This document shows, one piece after another, positions 26,216 through 35,721 of a stretch of 64,000 nucleotides of DNA. Position numbers and translations under genes: made by a program. The notes beneath the pieces were generated by a model, which saw only the letters and a program-made list of their open reading frames with translations, was not told the origin of the DNA and did not search any database. The DNA is taken from positions 1-64,000 of the forward strand of contig JAHIRD010000159.1 of NCBI GenBank assembly GCA_018818835.1. The letters are read 5' to 3'. Numbering within the stretch: the stretch's first letter is position 1; every line of letters begins with the position of its first letter. Origin of the DNA: Pseudomonadota bacterium. GTDB lineage: Bacteria > Desulfobacterota > Desulfobacteria > Desulfobacterales > Desulfolunaceae.

Positions 26216-26257
26216 CCCGATCTGTGTATACTTATAGAGCAGATCCGGGGAATTTTT
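26216..26257 (+). terminator. Probable intrinsic terminator
   Basis: CCCGATCTG (26216-26224) pairs with CAGATCCGGG (26240-26249) with one bulge and is followed by AATTTTTG. It would end transcription of the small membrane-protein gene. Confidence 0.5.
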
Positions 26258-26315
26258 GTTGTCTTCAAAGCCGTCTGAATTTCAACGTCTTGTTTTTTCA
26301 TTTGGAGTTATTATT

Positions 26316-27416
26316 ATGGCAAGAACATCCCGTGATATGATTTTATGGTTTTTTCTTGCCTTGTTTCTCTGCTCGCTGCTTCTGATGGGAAAGCTTTTCT
26401 GGCCTTTCATGTCGGTTCTTGTGCTCGGGGCTGTGGTAACCGGAATATTCTATCCGGTCTATCTTTGGATCAGAAAAAAACTCAGTCCGGCTTATGCCTC
26501 ATTTTTGACCTGCATTCTCATTTTCTTTGTTCTTTTCGTGCCCATGGTTTTTTTTATCACCGTACTTACAAAAGAAGCCCATGGTTTTGTTCTGTATGTC
26601 CGGGATGCAAACCTTGCCAATCAGCTGATCACCCTGCTTGAAAACAAAAAAATCCTTGAACGCCTGAACACCTTTCTTGCCAATTTCGATATCAAGCTCA
26701 GCTATGCCGAACTGGTCAAACCCATCAGTGACCTGAGCAATTTCATCGGGCTGTTTCTTCTCAATCAGGCCAAGTCCATTGCCGGACACCTTTTGAACTT
26801 CGTTATCAACTTCTGCCTGATACTGGTGATCACCTTCTATCTTCTAATTGACGGGAAACGACTGGTCTGGTTTATCATCGACCTCTCACCTCTGCCCAAT
26901 GACGAAGATGTTATACTGTTTAAAAAGTTCAAAGAGATGAGCGGAGCCGTTCTTATAGGAAACGGTTTAAGCGGGATGATCCAGGGATTTTTGGGAGGTC
27001 TGATTTTCGCTTTTTTCAGCCTTCCCTCCCCTATACTCTGGGGAGTGATCATGGCCTTTCTCGCATTTTTACCCATTGTGGGCATCGGTATCGTCTTTAT
27101 TTCCGCCTCGTTATTCATGCTTCTCAAAGGACGCGTTGCTGCCTTCGTCGGCATGTTAATTCTTTATGCACTATTATCAGGAGGCGTGGAATACATTTTC
27201 AAGCCCATCCTGGTGGGAAAACGTGTCAAGATGCACGCACTCCTGGTATTTCTTTCCATCATCGGAGGGATCTACATGTCCGGTATTCTGGGTATCATTT
27301 ACGGGCCCCTGATCGTGACCTTTTTTCTGACCTTGACAGACATTTACAACTCGAATTACCGGTCGCTTATCGATCCTGAAATAAAGCCGGCAGCGGATGA
27401 TATTAACCTAATCTGA
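26316..27416 (+). CDS. AI-2E/PerM-family permease
   Basis: A 366-residue inner-membrane protein of the AI-2E transporter family (TqsA/PerM/YdiK type) with about eight predicted helices. Family segments include [32 protein letters not shown] and the C-terminal [18 protein letters not shown]. Members export autoinducer-2 or act as Na+/H+ antiporters, and most are uncharacterised, so substrate is not assigned. ATG 26316 with GGAG eight bases upstream is preferred over an upstream TTG at 26256. gyrA starts 22 bp downstream, so the two may be co-transcribed. Confidence 0.85.
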   Translation: MARTSRDMILWFFLALFLCSLLLMGKLFWPFMSVLVLGAVVTGIFYPVYLWIRKKLSPAYASFLTCILIFFVLFVPMVFFITVLTKEAHGFVLYVRDANLANQLITLLENKKILERLNTFLANFDIKLSYAELVKPISDLSNFIGLFLLNQAKSIAGHLLNFVINFCLILVITFYLLIDGKRLVWFIIDLSPLPNDEDVILFKKFKEMSGAVLIGNGLSGMIQGFLGGLIFAFFSLPSPILWGVIMAFLAFLPIVGIGIVFISASLFMLLKGRVAAFVGMLILYALLSGGVEYIFKPILVGKRVKMHALLVFLSIIGGIYMSGILGIIYGPLIVTFFLTLTDIYNSNYRSLIDPEIKPAADDINLI

Positions 27417-27438
27417 CCTTAAATTGTGTAGGAGAACT

Positions 27439-30033
27439 ATGACAGACCTTGATACCCAATCAAAAATCAGCCTTGAGAGTGAAATGAAAAAATCATATCT
27501 CGAGTATGCCATGAGTGTCATTATCGGACGAGCCCTTCCCGATGTCCGTGATGGGCTGAAGCCTGTTCACAGGCGCTCGCTTTTCGCCATGCGTGAGCTG
27601 AAAAACGACTGGAACAAACCCTACAAAAAATCCGCTCGTATTGTGGGTGATGTCATCGGTAAATACCATCCCCATGGTGATACGGCAGTCTATGACACCA
27701 TTGTCAGAATGGCCCAGACTTTTTCCCTCAGATACCCCCTTGTGGATGGCCAGGGTAACTTCGGAAGTGTGGACGGTGACTCGGCCGCAGCCATGAGGTA
27801 CACGGAAATCCGCATGAAGCGGATCACCCATGAGCTTCTTGAGGACCTTGACAAGGAAACCGTCAACTGGACTTCAAACTACGACGACTCCATGACCGAA
27901 CCGTCAGTCCTTCCGGCCAAGATCCCCAATCTTCTCATCAACGGGTCATCGGGTATTGCCGTTGGTATGACCACCAACATTCCGCCCCATAACATTGTGG
28001 AAATTATTAATGGCATCTGCGCCATGATTGAGAATCCCGCAATCAGCTTCGAAGAATTAATGGAATATATTCCCGGACCGGATTTCCCCACCCATGGAAT
28101 CATCTTCGGAACCCAAGGCATCAAGGAAGCTTACAGCACAGGACGTGGTATTATCCGTGTTCGCGCCAAGGTTGAGATTGAGCGTGATGACAAGGGCGAC
28201 AACGAAAATATTGTGGTCACGGAGCTGCCCTACCAGGTAAACAAGGCACGCCTGGTGGAAAAAATAGCACAGCTCATGAAAGAAAAAGTAATTGAAGGTC
28301 TCAGATATGTCCGTGATGAATCGGACAGAACCGGTATGCGCATCGCCATGAGTGTGAAAAAAGATTTTATGGGAGAGGTTATCATTAACCAGCTGTTCAA
28401 ACACACCCAGATGCAGAACAGCTTTGGTATCATCTTTCTTGCTGTGGTGAACAACCGCCCCGAACTTCTCACACTTAAAGAAATACTTGAACATTTCATT
28501 CTCCACCGCAAAGAAATCATTGTCCGAAGAACCATTTATGATTTGAGAAAAGCCGAAGAGCTGGCCCATATTCTGGAAGGATACAAGATAGCACTGGATA
28601 ATCTGGATGAAGTGGTGGCCCTGATCAGGCGTTCAAAAACACCGGCCGAAGCCAAGGAAGGCCTCATGTCCCGATTCAGTCTTTCCGCCATCCAGTCCCA
28701 GGAAATCCTAAATTTAAGACTCCAGCGCCTCACAGGCCTTGAGAGGGAAAAAATCCTTGAAGAATATGACCGAATCATGAAAGACATTGCCTGGTTTAAA
28801 GAAATCCTGGCCAGCGACGCCCTTGTTCTTAAAATTGTCAAAGATGAGATGATCGCAATCCGGGAAGATTACGGAGACGCCCGAAAAACAAAGATTGTAG
28901 AAGCCAGCGCCGATCTGTCCATTGAAGATCTGATTGAAGAAGAAGACATGGTGGTCACCATCTCAAGCAAAGGTTACATCAAGAGAAACCCCATCACCCT
29001 TTACGAAAGCCAGCGCCGTGGCGGTAAAGGAAAGATGGCCATGGGAACCAAAGATGATGACTTTGTGGAACACCTGTTTGTTGCCTCAACCCACCACATG
29101 TTCTTGTTCTTCACCAATATGGGCAGGGTCTACTGGAGCAAGGTGTATGAACTGCCCGTTGCCGGTCGAACAAGTAAAGGAAGAGCCATTGTAAACTTCC
29201 TGAACTTTGTCAAAGACGAAAAACTTACCACCGTTCTTGCAGTACCTTCCTTTGAGGAAGGAAAAAACATCATTATGGCCACCAAAAACGGACTGGTCAA
29301 AAAGTCAGACCTGATGGCTTACAGCAGACCCAGACTGGGTGGCATCATTGCCCTTGATCTGGTCCCGGGCGATGAACTGGTGGCCGCACGGATTTCAGAT
29401 GGAACCATGGATGTTTTCCTGGGTTCCCAAAAAGGAAAATCCATCCGCTTCCACGAAAGCGATGCACGAACCATGGGACGTGTCTCTCGGGGTGTCCGGG
29501 GCCTGAGACTGGGGCCGGGTGACCGGATTGTCAGCATGGAAGTATTAAGCCATGGCCAGACCCTGTTTGCCGTCACGGAAAAGGGCTATGGTAAACGGAC
29601 CCTGATCGACGAATACCCGATCCGGAAACGGGGCGGCAAGGGTGTGATTTCCATCAAAACAACAGCACGAAACGGAGATGTGGCTGCCATCGTACTCGTG
29701 GATGAAGATGATGATCTCATGCTGATGACCGATACAGGCAAGTTGATCCGTATGGCCACCCGAGGCATATCCGTGATAAGCCGGAACACCCAGGGAGTGA
29801 AACTCATCGGTCTTGAAAAAAATGAAAAAGTCATCGGAGCTGTCCGTCTGGCTGAATCTGAAGAAGAGGATGAAGACACCATGACAGCCATTGCCGTTGC
29901 ACCCATGACAGCTCAGGATGGCTCTGAAGAGGAAGAATGGGACGACGAATCGGAAGAGGCCTTTGACGAATCGGATGACGAATCAGAAGAAGATTTCGAT
30001 GATGATGAACCGGAAGAAGACCCGGAGGACTAA
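27439..30033 (+). CDS. gyrA: DNA gyrase subunit A
   Basis: An 864-residue type IIA topoisomerase subunit that breaks and rejoins DNA during negative supercoiling. The active-site Tyr lies in [11 protein letters not shown]. The quinolone-resistance region ([20 protein letters not shown]) has Asp at the GyrA-83-equivalent position and Tyr at the 87-equivalent, by eye. The GyrA box QRRGGKG in the C-terminal beta-pinwheel marks it as gyrase rather than topoisomerase IV. The extreme C-terminus is a tail of over 30 residues, almost entirely Glu, Asp and Ser. ATG 27439 with GGAGAACT is chosen over an upstream TTG. No gyrB in the window. Confidence 0.95.
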   Translation: MTDLDTQSKISLESEMKKSYLEYAMSVIIGRALPDVRDGLKPVHRRSLFAMRELKNDWNKPYKKSARIVGDVIGKYHPHGDTAVYDTIVRMAQTFSLRYPLVDGQGNFGSVDGDSAAAMRYTEIRMKRITHELLEDLDKETVNWTSNYDDSMTEPSVLPAKIPNLLINGSSGIAVGMTTNIPPHNIVEIINGICAMIENPAISFEELMEYIPGPDFPTHGIIFGTQGIKEAYSTGRGIIRVRAKVEIERDDKGDNENIVVTELPYQVNKARLVEKIAQLMKEKVIEGLRYVRDESDRTGMRIAMSVKKDFMGEVIINQLFKHTQMQNSFGIIFLAVVNNRPELLTLKEILEHFILHRKEIIVRRTIYDLRKAEELAHILEGYKIALDNLDEVVALIRRSKTPAEAKEGLMSRFSLSAIQSQEILNLRLQRLTGLEREKILEEYDRIMKDIAWFKEILASDALVLKIVKDEMIAIREDYGDARKTKIVEASADLSIEDLIEEEDMVVTISSKGYIKRNPITLYESQRRGGKGKMAMGTKDDDFVEHLFVASTHHMFLFFTNMGRVYWSKVYELPVAGRTSKGRAIVNFLNFVKDEKLTTVLAVPSFEEGKNIIMATKNGLVKKSDLMAYSRPRLGGIIALDLVPGDELVAARISDGTMDVFLGSQKGKSIRFHESDARTMGRVSRGVRGLRLGPGDRIVSMEVLSHGQTLFAVTEKGYGKRTLIDEYPIRKRGGKGVISIKTTARNGDVAAIVLVDEDDDLMLMTDTGKLIRMATRGISVISRNTQGVKLIGLEKNEKVIGAVRLAESEEEDEDTMTAIAVAPMTAQDGSEEEEWDDESEEAFDESDDESEEDFDDDEPEEDPED

Positions 30034-30143
30034 ACTCCTCAAAAAACGATGACGTTTTTTTCATAACAAAACTCATGTTGTCATCGTTCAAACCGGATCT
30101 GACGGGTGAGGTTAAAACCCGAAAACCATGATTTTAAATAACT

Positions 30144-30178
30144 CAGACAGGAACAAAACAGATTGTTCCTGCCTGTTT
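30144..30178 (+). terminator. Probable terminator after gyrA
   Basis: CAGACAGGAACAA (30144-30156) pairs with TTGTTCCTGCCTG (30163-30175), one mismatch, followed by TTT. It falls between gyrA and gpsA. A weaker A6CG/CGT6 hairpin at 30041-30060 lies closer to gyrA. Confidence 0.5.
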
Positions 30179-30192
30179 AAGAAAGATTATTC

Positions 30193-31227
30193 ATGCCCAA
30201 ACATACTCAAAAGTCAATCAGCTCACTCACCATCGGTGTTGTGGGGGCAGGGAGCTGGGGCACGGCTCTGGCCAATCTCCTTGCCACGAAAGGTTACCCC
30301 ATTGATCTCTGGGTTTTTGAAACAGAGGTCAAGGAACACATTGAAAACAACCATGAAAACAACGTTTTTTTACCGGGGTTCCCCCTTTCGGATAACATTG
30401 TCCCCACCAACGACATCAAAACAGCCGTTGCAGGGAAAGACATTGTCCTTGTGGTGGTTCCCTCACATGTCATGCGAGAAACAGCCGGGCTTATGGCCGA
30501 GCATCTCTCAAAGGACACCCTGATCATCTCTGCATCCAAGGGCATCGAAAACAAAACCCATATGACCATGCTGGGTGTGTTAAAAGATGTGCTTGACCCC
30601 ATTGACCAGGACAAGCTGATTGTCCTTTCCGGTCCCAGCTTTGCCAAGGAAGTTGTCCAGCAGATGCCCACGGTGGTTGCCGTGGCCTCCACCAGTGCCA
30701 AAAATGCCAAACTGGTCCAGCATGTTTTTGCAACACCCCGTTTTCGGGTCTATACCAATGATGACCCCGTGGGCGTTGAAGTGGGGGGTGCCATCAAAAA
30801 TGTCATTGCCATAGCCGCCGGTATTTCCGATGGTCTGGGGCTGGGGCTCAATGCCAGGGCTGCTCTGATCACCCGGGGGCTTACCGAGATGAAGCGCCTG
30901 GGAGCCTGTTTCGGTACAGATCCCCATACCTTTGCCGGATTGGCCGGTGTGGGAGACCTGATGCTCACCTGCACAGGCAACCTTTCCAGAAACCATACAG
31001 TGGGTGTCCAGCTGGGTGAAGGTAAAACCCTGGATGAGATTCTTCTGGAAATGCGCATGGTAGCCGAAGGGGTGAAAACGACCCGGTCGGTGTACAATCT
31101 TTCACAGAATCTTGGGATCGAACTTCCCATCTGCAACGAAGTGTACAAGATTCTTTTTGAAAACCAGGATCCAAAAAAATCCATTAAACGACTGATGACA
31201 CGGACATTAAAACACGAACTGGACTGA
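30193..31227 (+). CDS. gpsA: Glycerol-3-phosphate dehydrogenase [NAD(P)+]
   Basis: A 344-residue cytoplasmic enzyme reducing dihydroxyacetone phosphate to sn-glycerol-3-phosphate for phospholipid synthesis. The N-terminal dinucleotide motif GAGSWGTALAN, the substrate block GPSFAKEV, the catalytic Lys segment VGGAIKNVIAIAAG, and GLGLGLNARAAL are present. Length is normal. radC starts 3 bp after its stop, so the two share a transcript. Confidence 0.94.
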   Translation: MPKHTQKSISSLTIGVVGAGSWGTALANLLATKGYPIDLWVFETEVKEHIENNHENNVFLPGFPLSDNIVPTNDIKTAVAGKDIVLVVVPSHVMRETAGLMAEHLSKDTLIISASKGIENKTHMTMLGVLKDVLDPIDQDKLIVLSGPSFAKEVVQQMPTVVAVASTSAKNAKLVQHVFATPRFRVYTNDDPVGVEVGGAIKNVIAIAAGISDGLGLGLNARAALITRGLTEMKRLGACFGTDPHTFAGLAGVGDLMLTCTGNLSRNHTVGVQLGEGKTLDEILLEMRMVAEGVKTTRSVYNLSQNLGIELPICNEVYKILFENQDPKKSIKRLMTRTLKHELD

Positions 31228-31230
31228 TCC

Positions 31231-31965
31231 ATGGAGAACTCAGTCACACATAAAAGCCAAGGCCACCGGAAGCGACTCCGGGAGCGATTCCTTGATTCAG
31301 GGCTATCCGGATTCCAGGATTATGAAGTCATTGAACTCCTGCTCACCCTGGCCACCCCGAGAAAAGATTGCAAAGAGGCTGCAAAAGCCGTTCTGAAACA
31401 ATTCAAAACCCTCCAGGGTGTGTTTGAAGCCTCTTCATACGAACTTTCAAAAATTGATGGAATCGGCCCATCCAATCAGTTGGGCCTCCGTCTGATCAAA
31501 GAAACGGCGGTTCGTTACCTGGGTAGCAGTCTTATCAATCAAGATCCCATTAAACATTCAAAAGACCTGATCAATTACCTGAACATGGCCATCCGTGACA
31601 GGACCAGAGAATGCTTTGTGGCCGTTTTTCTCAATGCCAAAAACAAGGTCATTGCAAGTGAAACCCTTTCCACCGGCACACTCACGGCAAGTTCGGTCTA
31701 CCCCAGGGAAGTAGTACAGTCTGCCCTTGATCATAAGGCCGCAGCCGTGATTTTCGCCCACAATCACCCCTCGGGGGATCCTACGCCTTCTCCCGAAGAC
31801 ATATCCATCACCCGACAGCTGGTGTTTGCCCTGAAGCTGATGGAAATAACAGTGCATGAACACCTTGTGATCGGGGCCGGCGGTCATTTCAGTTTTGCAG
31901 AGTCGGGTTACATTGCTCTGTTTAAACAGGAATTTAATGAGAAGCATAAGGTGTGTGAACCTTGA
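31231..31965 (+). CDS. radC: RadC-family JAB-domain protein
   Basis: A 244-residue RadC protein: an N-terminal helix-hairpin-helix region (FKTLQGVFEASSYELSKIDGIG) and a C-terminal JAB/MPN metallo-domain with the EX...HxHPSGDPTPSxxD signature (FAHNHPSGDPTPSPED). The metal ligands are intact, but the biochemical role is unsettled; the early link to DNA repair was withdrawn. The stop codon TGA (31963-31965) is the second to fourth base of the 155-bp MITE-like repeat, so the native C-terminus may have been altered by the insertion. Confidence 0.9.
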   Translation: MENSVTHKSQGHRKRLRERFLDSGLSGFQDYEVIELLLTLATPRKDCKEAAKAVLKQFKTLQGVFEASSYELSKIDGIGPSNQLGLRLIKETAVRYLGSSLINQDPIKHSKDLINYLNMAIRDRTRECFVAVFLNAKNKVIASETLSTGTLTASSVYPREVVQSALDHKAAAVIFAHNHPSGDPTPSPEDISITRQLVFALKLMEITVHEHLVIGAGGHFSFAESGYIALFKQEFNEKHKVCEP

Positions 31966-32116
31966 TGGCGTCGTAAAAAGTCCCATATGCGGCGTTATAG
32001 TATTTGACCGGACGTTCGACATACGGTTTAGTATGCCTTCACGCCCGGCCAAACACTATGCCTTGCCTATGGACCTTTTTCCATAGCCATCCGTCGACGT
32101 TTTACGAGTTCATCAA
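31962..32116 (-). repeat. 155-bp MITE-like palindromic repeat, full copy 2
   Basis: Same length and ends as the copy at 21701-21855, in opposite orientation (begins TTGATGGCGTCGTAAAAA, ends TTTTACGAGTTCATCAA). Its first bases overlap the end of radC and provide the TGA. The interior holds the diverged ATAGTATTTGACCGG / CCGGCCAAACACTAT palindrome. Confidence 0.88.
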
Positions 32117-32171
32117 CCTTTACATTCTGCCCATATGGCAGAGCTTAAAAAAAGGAATTCAGGATCATATC

Positions 32172-32444
32172 ATGGCACCTTCAAATCAATCCAAACCCAT
32201 TTGTTTTGGCCAATTAGAGAAGGTCTTTCCCAAAACTGAAAACGGATTACGGGAAAGTCCTGAACGATGCATTCAAGCCTGTGAACTCAAGACCGAATGC
32301 CTGAGAACAGCCTTGAGCAAAGATCCTAAAGCAAATGAAGTCCATGAGGAAAAAGTGGATAATGCCTATGATGCAGGCCTTTTAACCTTTTTTGAACGCT
32401 GGTCCAGAAAAAAACAATTAAACAAACAAAAAAACAGAACGTGA
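32172..32444 (+). CDS. Small hypothetical Cys-containing protein
   Basis: A 90-residue polar protein. ATG 32172 is chosen since AGGA precedes it by about 8 bases; the upstream open frame is repeat-derived. Three cysteines are closely spaced in CIQACELKTEC, with one more near the N-terminus (ICFGQ), which could bind metal. The C-terminus is Lys-rich. I do not recognise a family. It lies 50 bp before pgk on the same strand. Confidence 0.6.
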   Translation: MAPSNQSKPICFGQLEKVFPKTENGLRESPERCIQACELKTECLRTALSKDPKANEVHEEKVDNAYDAGLLTFFERWSRKKQLNKQKNRT

Positions 32445-32495
32445 TCATCTTCGATTTTATCGGAATACAGTGAAAATTACTTAATGGAGTGGATT

Positions 32496-33686
32496 ATGAA
32501 AACGATAAAAGATATTGATATTTCAGGCAAAAAAGTTTTTATCAGAGTTGACTTCAACGTCCCCATGGACGATAAGCAGAATATAACCGAAGACACTCGG
32601 ATCCGAACCGTTCTTCCCACCCTTAATTATGCCCTGTCCCAGAATTCAAAAATCATTCTGGCCTCCCATCTTGGTCGTCCCAAGGGGAAGGTTGTGCCAT
32701 CCATGAGTCTCAAGCCCGTGGCCGCCTATCTGTCCAAACTGATCGGAAAAGACGTGAAAATAGCCCCGGACTGTATCGGCCCCGAGGTCAAGGACATGAT
32801 CTCCACCATGAAAGAAGGGGATATTATCCTCCTTGAAAATCTTCGATATCACGAGGCAGAACAGAAAAATAATCCCGAATTTGCAAAGGAACTGGCCCTT
32901 TTGTGTGATGTCTACATCAACAACGCCTTTGCCGTATCCCACAGGGCCCATGCCTCGGTTGCAGCCATTACCGAATATGCAACAACTTCAGCTGCAGGTC
33001 TTCTCCTTGCCAAAGAAATCGATTTTTACAAAAAAGCCATGGAAACACCCAAAAGGCCCCTGGTGGCCATTGTGGGCGGGGCCAAAGTATCCAGCAAACT
33101 CGAAGCCCTTGAAAACATGCTCAAGCATGTGGACCGGGTCATCATCGGTGGAGCCATGGCCAACACCTTTTTGAAAAGCCAGGGCCATGATGTGGGCGCA
33201 TCCATGGTCGAAGACGACCTCCTTGAAACAGCAAAAAAAATCGTCAGCCAGGCCAAGGAAAAAGGCATTTCCTTTCACCTCCCCGTGGACGTCGTGGCTT
33301 CAGATAAATTCGAAGCCGACTCCCCAAACAAAGTGACCAGTGTCACAGACATCCCCAAAGGCAGCATGGCCCTTGATATCGGCCCCGACACCGTGGCCGA
33401 CTATTCCAAAGCCCTGGATAATGCCGGGACCATTGTCTGGAACGGCCCCATGGGCGTATTTGAAATGCCCGCGTTCAGTCAAGGCACCCTGGCCATCGCA
33501 AAAAAAGTAGCCCAGTCCCCTGCCCTGACCATCGTGGGCGGAGGCGACACCGATGCCGCCGTACACGCAGCCGGAGTCGCCGACAAAATGTCCTATATCT
33601 CCACCGGCGGCGGCGCCTTCCTCATGCTCATGGAAGGCAAAACCCTTCCCGGCGTCGATTGCCTGGAAAAAGCAGAAAAAAAATAA
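32496..33686 (+). CDS. pgk: Phosphoglycerate kinase
   Basis: A 396-residue glycolytic/gluconeogenic enzyme interconverting 1,3-bisphosphoglycerate and 3-phosphoglycerate. The N-terminal signature KKVFIRVDFNVPMD, the SHLGRPKG block, the GGAKVSSK hinge region and the C-terminal GGGDTDAAV nucleotide loop are present. Length fits (about 395). ATG 32496, with GGAG seven bases upstream, is chosen over ATG 32484. A large tandem array follows its stop codon. Confidence 0.95.
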   Translation: MKTIKDIDISGKKVFIRVDFNVPMDDKQNITEDTRIRTVLPTLNYALSQNSKIILASHLGRPKGKVVPSMSLKPVAAYLSKLIGKDVKIAPDCIGPEVKDMISTMKEGDIILLENLRYHEAEQKNNPEFAKELALLCDVYINNAFAVSHRAHASVAAITEYATTSAAGLLLAKEIDFYKKAMETPKRPLVAIVGGAKVSSKLEALENMLKHVDRVIIGGAMANTFLKSQGHDVGASMVEDDLLETAKKIVSQAKEKGISFHLPVDVVASDKFEADSPNKVTSVTDIPKGSMALDIGPDTVADYSKALDNAGTIVWNGPMGVFEMPAFSQGTLAIAKKVAQSPALTIVGGGDTDAAVHAAGVADKMSYISTGGGAFLMLMEGKTLPGVDCLEKAEKK

Positions 33687-33720
33687 TGGGTTGGCACGGA
33701 CGAACACGGTCTTGCACGGA

Positions 33721-33990
33721 CAGCATGGACTGTCACAGACGATCACGGACTGACACGGACAGCATGGACTGTCACAGACGATCACGGACTGACACGGACA
33801 GCAACAACAACAGTCCGTGCTCCGTCCATGTTCCGTCCATGTTCCGTCCGTGCTCGTCCGTGTTCCGTCCGTGCTCCGTCCGTGCTCGTCCGTGTTCCGT
33901 CCGTGCTCGTCCGTGCTCCGTCCGTGTTCCGTCCGTGCTCGTCCGTGTTCCGTCCATGTTCGTCCGTGTTCCGTCCGTGCTCGTCCATGT
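33721..33990. repeat. Large GTCCGTG tandem array with inverted left arm
   Basis: Right block (33813-33990): 17 units of 10-11 bases, consensus GTCCRTGYTC(C). Left block (33721-33798): two perfect copies of a 39-bp unit carrying the complementary CACGGAC/ACGGACAGC motif, so the two blocks can pair. It lies between pgk and tRNA-Met. Long open frames across it have no start signal and low-complexity SVLVRVPSVL-type sequence, so it is not coding. Confidence 0.92.
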
Positions 33991-34111
33991 CACCAAAAAA
34001 ACCCTTGACCTTTTCCCCCAAATACCTTAAAAACCCTCTTGTCTTTTTCAAACAGGCATTTCCTTGATTTTTAGGGCTCTGTCCGTGAATCTGACACAAA
34101 ATAACCATCAT

Positions 34112-34188
34112 GGCGATGTAGCTCAGTCGGTTAGAGCATGCGGCTCATATCCGCAGTGTCCTTGGTTCAATTCCGAGCATCGCTACCA
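34112..34188 (+). tRNA. tRNA-Met (CAT)
   Basis: A 77-base cloverleaf: acceptor GGCGATG pairing with CATCGCT (first pair G-T), D arm TAGCTCAGTCGGTTAGAGCA, anticodon loop CTCATAT giving CAT, T arm with GGTTCAATTCC, and an encoded CCA end. The D arm and anticodon stem resemble elongator Met more than initiator; an Ile-tRNA with modified CAT (lysidine) is a possible alternative. Confidence 0.9.
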
Positions 34189-34193
34189 TATTG

Positions 34194-34229
34194 AAAAGCC
34201 TTTCCGTATCATGCGGAAAGGCTTTTTTT
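34194..34229 (+). terminator. Terminator after tRNA-Met
   Basis: AAAAGCCTTTCCG (34194-34206) pairs with CGGAAAGGCTTTT (from 34214) and ends in a run of seven T residues. A perfect, strong intrinsic terminator. Confidence 0.9.
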
Positions 34230-34322
34230 GTTTACCAGGAATTCCCTTGAACCCATGATGGTCAAATGGTATATAGTCCATGATTTTATGATAAACCCAT
34301 GTTTCAGAGGAATAATGGCCAT

Positions 34323-34703
34323 ATGGACGTAAAGACCCGATTTGAAAGCATTGTTGAAAAACGTATCCGGGAAGCCATGGAACAAGGCAAATTTGACAAC
34401 CTGCCAGGTCATGGAAAACCCCTTGCCCTTGACGATGACGACCATGTGCCCGATGATCTGAAGCTTGCCCATAAAATCCTCAAAAATGCGGGATGTATCC
34501 CCAAAGAAATTGAAATCAATTATGAGATCAGACGCATGGAAGACTTGATTTCAGGCATGAATGATGTTTCCGACAAATACAGGGCCATGAAAAAACTGGC
34601 AGTTCTCAAGCAGAAAATGCTGATGAACAAAAGCTCTGCCGCCTTACACATCCCTGAACACTATGAACAGAACCTGGTTGAGCGTTTGGAAAAGAAATCC
34701 TGA
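34323..34703 (+). CDS. DUF1992 (DnaJ-homologue) family protein
   Basis: A 126-residue protein matching the DUF1992/DNAJC28-type family: RFESIVEKRIREAMEQGKFD, LPGHGKPLALDDD, and the downstream helical block with IPKEIEINYEIRRM. Function is unknown despite wide distribution. ATG 34323 is preferred to 34299 because GAGGAA lies in the right place. It is immediately upstream of ddl (22 bp). Confidence 0.85.
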   Translation: MDVKTRFESIVEKRIREAMEQGKFDNLPGHGKPLALDDDDHVPDDLKLAHKILKNAGCIPKEIEINYEIRRMEDLISGMNDVSDKYRAMKKLAVLKQKMLMNKSSAALHIPEHYEQNLVERLEKKS

Positions 34704-34725
34704 CACTGTGGATAATACGTAAACT

Positions 34726-35655
34726 ATGACAAAAAAAACCCTTGCATTGATTTCAGGCGGATTTTCATCGGAACGGGAGGTCTCCATCAGTGGAGGCAAC
34801 CAGGTCTTTGATGCTCTGGACAAGGACAAGTACCTGATCCAAAGGTATGACCCCAAATTCGATCTGATCCGGCTTGTCACCGATGCCCCTGACATTGACG
34901 TGGCGCTGATCATTCTCCACGGCCCCTATGGAGAAGACGGAACCATCCAGGGCATGCTCGAACTCCTTGACATCCCTTACCAGGGTTCGGGTGTCCTTGG
35001 CAGTGCCCTTGCCATAGACAAAGTGGCTTCCAAAAAAATATTCGAACAAAACAATCTGCCCGTACCTCCCTATCGCATTGCCAGGAAAGGCATGGCCTTT
35101 GATGAAAACGAATGCTTACATGAACTTGGCCTGCCCCTTTTTGTCAAACCGGCAACCGGAGGATCAAGCATCGGCATGAGCCGTGTGGCCAGCGGAAATG
35201 ACCTGGGAACAGCCCTTGAAAAAGCCTTTGAATACGATGATGTCATTCTGATAGAGCGATTCATCAAGGGAACCGAGTTGACATGCAGCGTGATCGGCAA
35301 TGAGGACCTCACTGCCTTGCCCTTGATTGAAATCATCCCGGCCAACCCCTCAAGCACCTTTTTTGATTACGAGGCCAAATACAGCCCTGGAGGGGCCACG
35401 GAGATCTGTCCTGCACGAATCAGTGATGACCTGACCCAAACCATGCAGGCCCTTTCAATCAAAGCCCACAAGGCCCTGGGTTTGAGGGGTTACAGCCGGA
35501 CGGATATGATTCTGAGTGATGGATCTTTTTATATCCTTGAAACCAACACCATCCCCGGCATGACCCGGACCAGCCTTTTGCCGCTGTCAGCCAAAACAGC
35601 CGGGATATCCTTCAGCCAGCTTTTGGATAGGCTGATCGAGCTTGCTCTTGAATAA
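34726..35655 (+). CDS. ddl: D-alanine--D-alanine ligase
   Basis: A 309-residue ATP-grasp enzyme making the D-Ala-D-Ala dipeptide for peptidoglycan. Typical blocks: LISGGFSSEREVSISGG at the N-terminus, HGPYGEDGTIQG, FVKPATGGSSIGM (ATP-grasp loop), and the C-terminal LETNTIPGMTRTSLLP. Length fits DdlB-type (306). It is not beside the mur cluster here. Confidence 0.93.
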   Translation: MTKKTLALISGGFSSEREVSISGGNQVFDALDKDKYLIQRYDPKFDLIRLVTDAPDIDVALIILHGPYGEDGTIQGMLELLDIPYQGSGVLGSALAIDKVASKKIFEQNNLPVPPYRIARKGMAFDENECLHELGLPLFVKPATGGSSIGMSRVASGNDLGTALEKAFEYDDVILIERFIKGTELTCSVIGNEDLTALPLIEIIPANPSSTFFDYEAKYSPGGATEICPARISDDLTQTMQALSIKAHKALGLRGYSRTDMILSDGSFYILETNTIPGMTRTSLLPLSAKTAGISFSQLLDRLIELALE

Positions 35656-35721
35656 TTCCGGATGGGCATTAAAATTTGAAGATATTAACGTAATAATGAA
35701 TTTTTTAATCAAGGAGACCCG

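Noticed and set aside
33690-33716. TTGGCACGGACGAACACGGTC-like sequence as a sigma-54 promoter
   Set aside because: The GG/GC spacing does not match the -24/-12 consensus and it lies in repeat sequence.
33721-33990. Tandem array considered as a CRISPR array
   Set aside because: Units are 10-11 or 39 bp and contiguous, with no unique spacers and no cas genes.
33659-34067. Long open frames across the GTCC array
   Set aside because: Frames in several registers are open only because the repeat has no stop codons; they lack ribosome sites and translate to low-complexity repeats.
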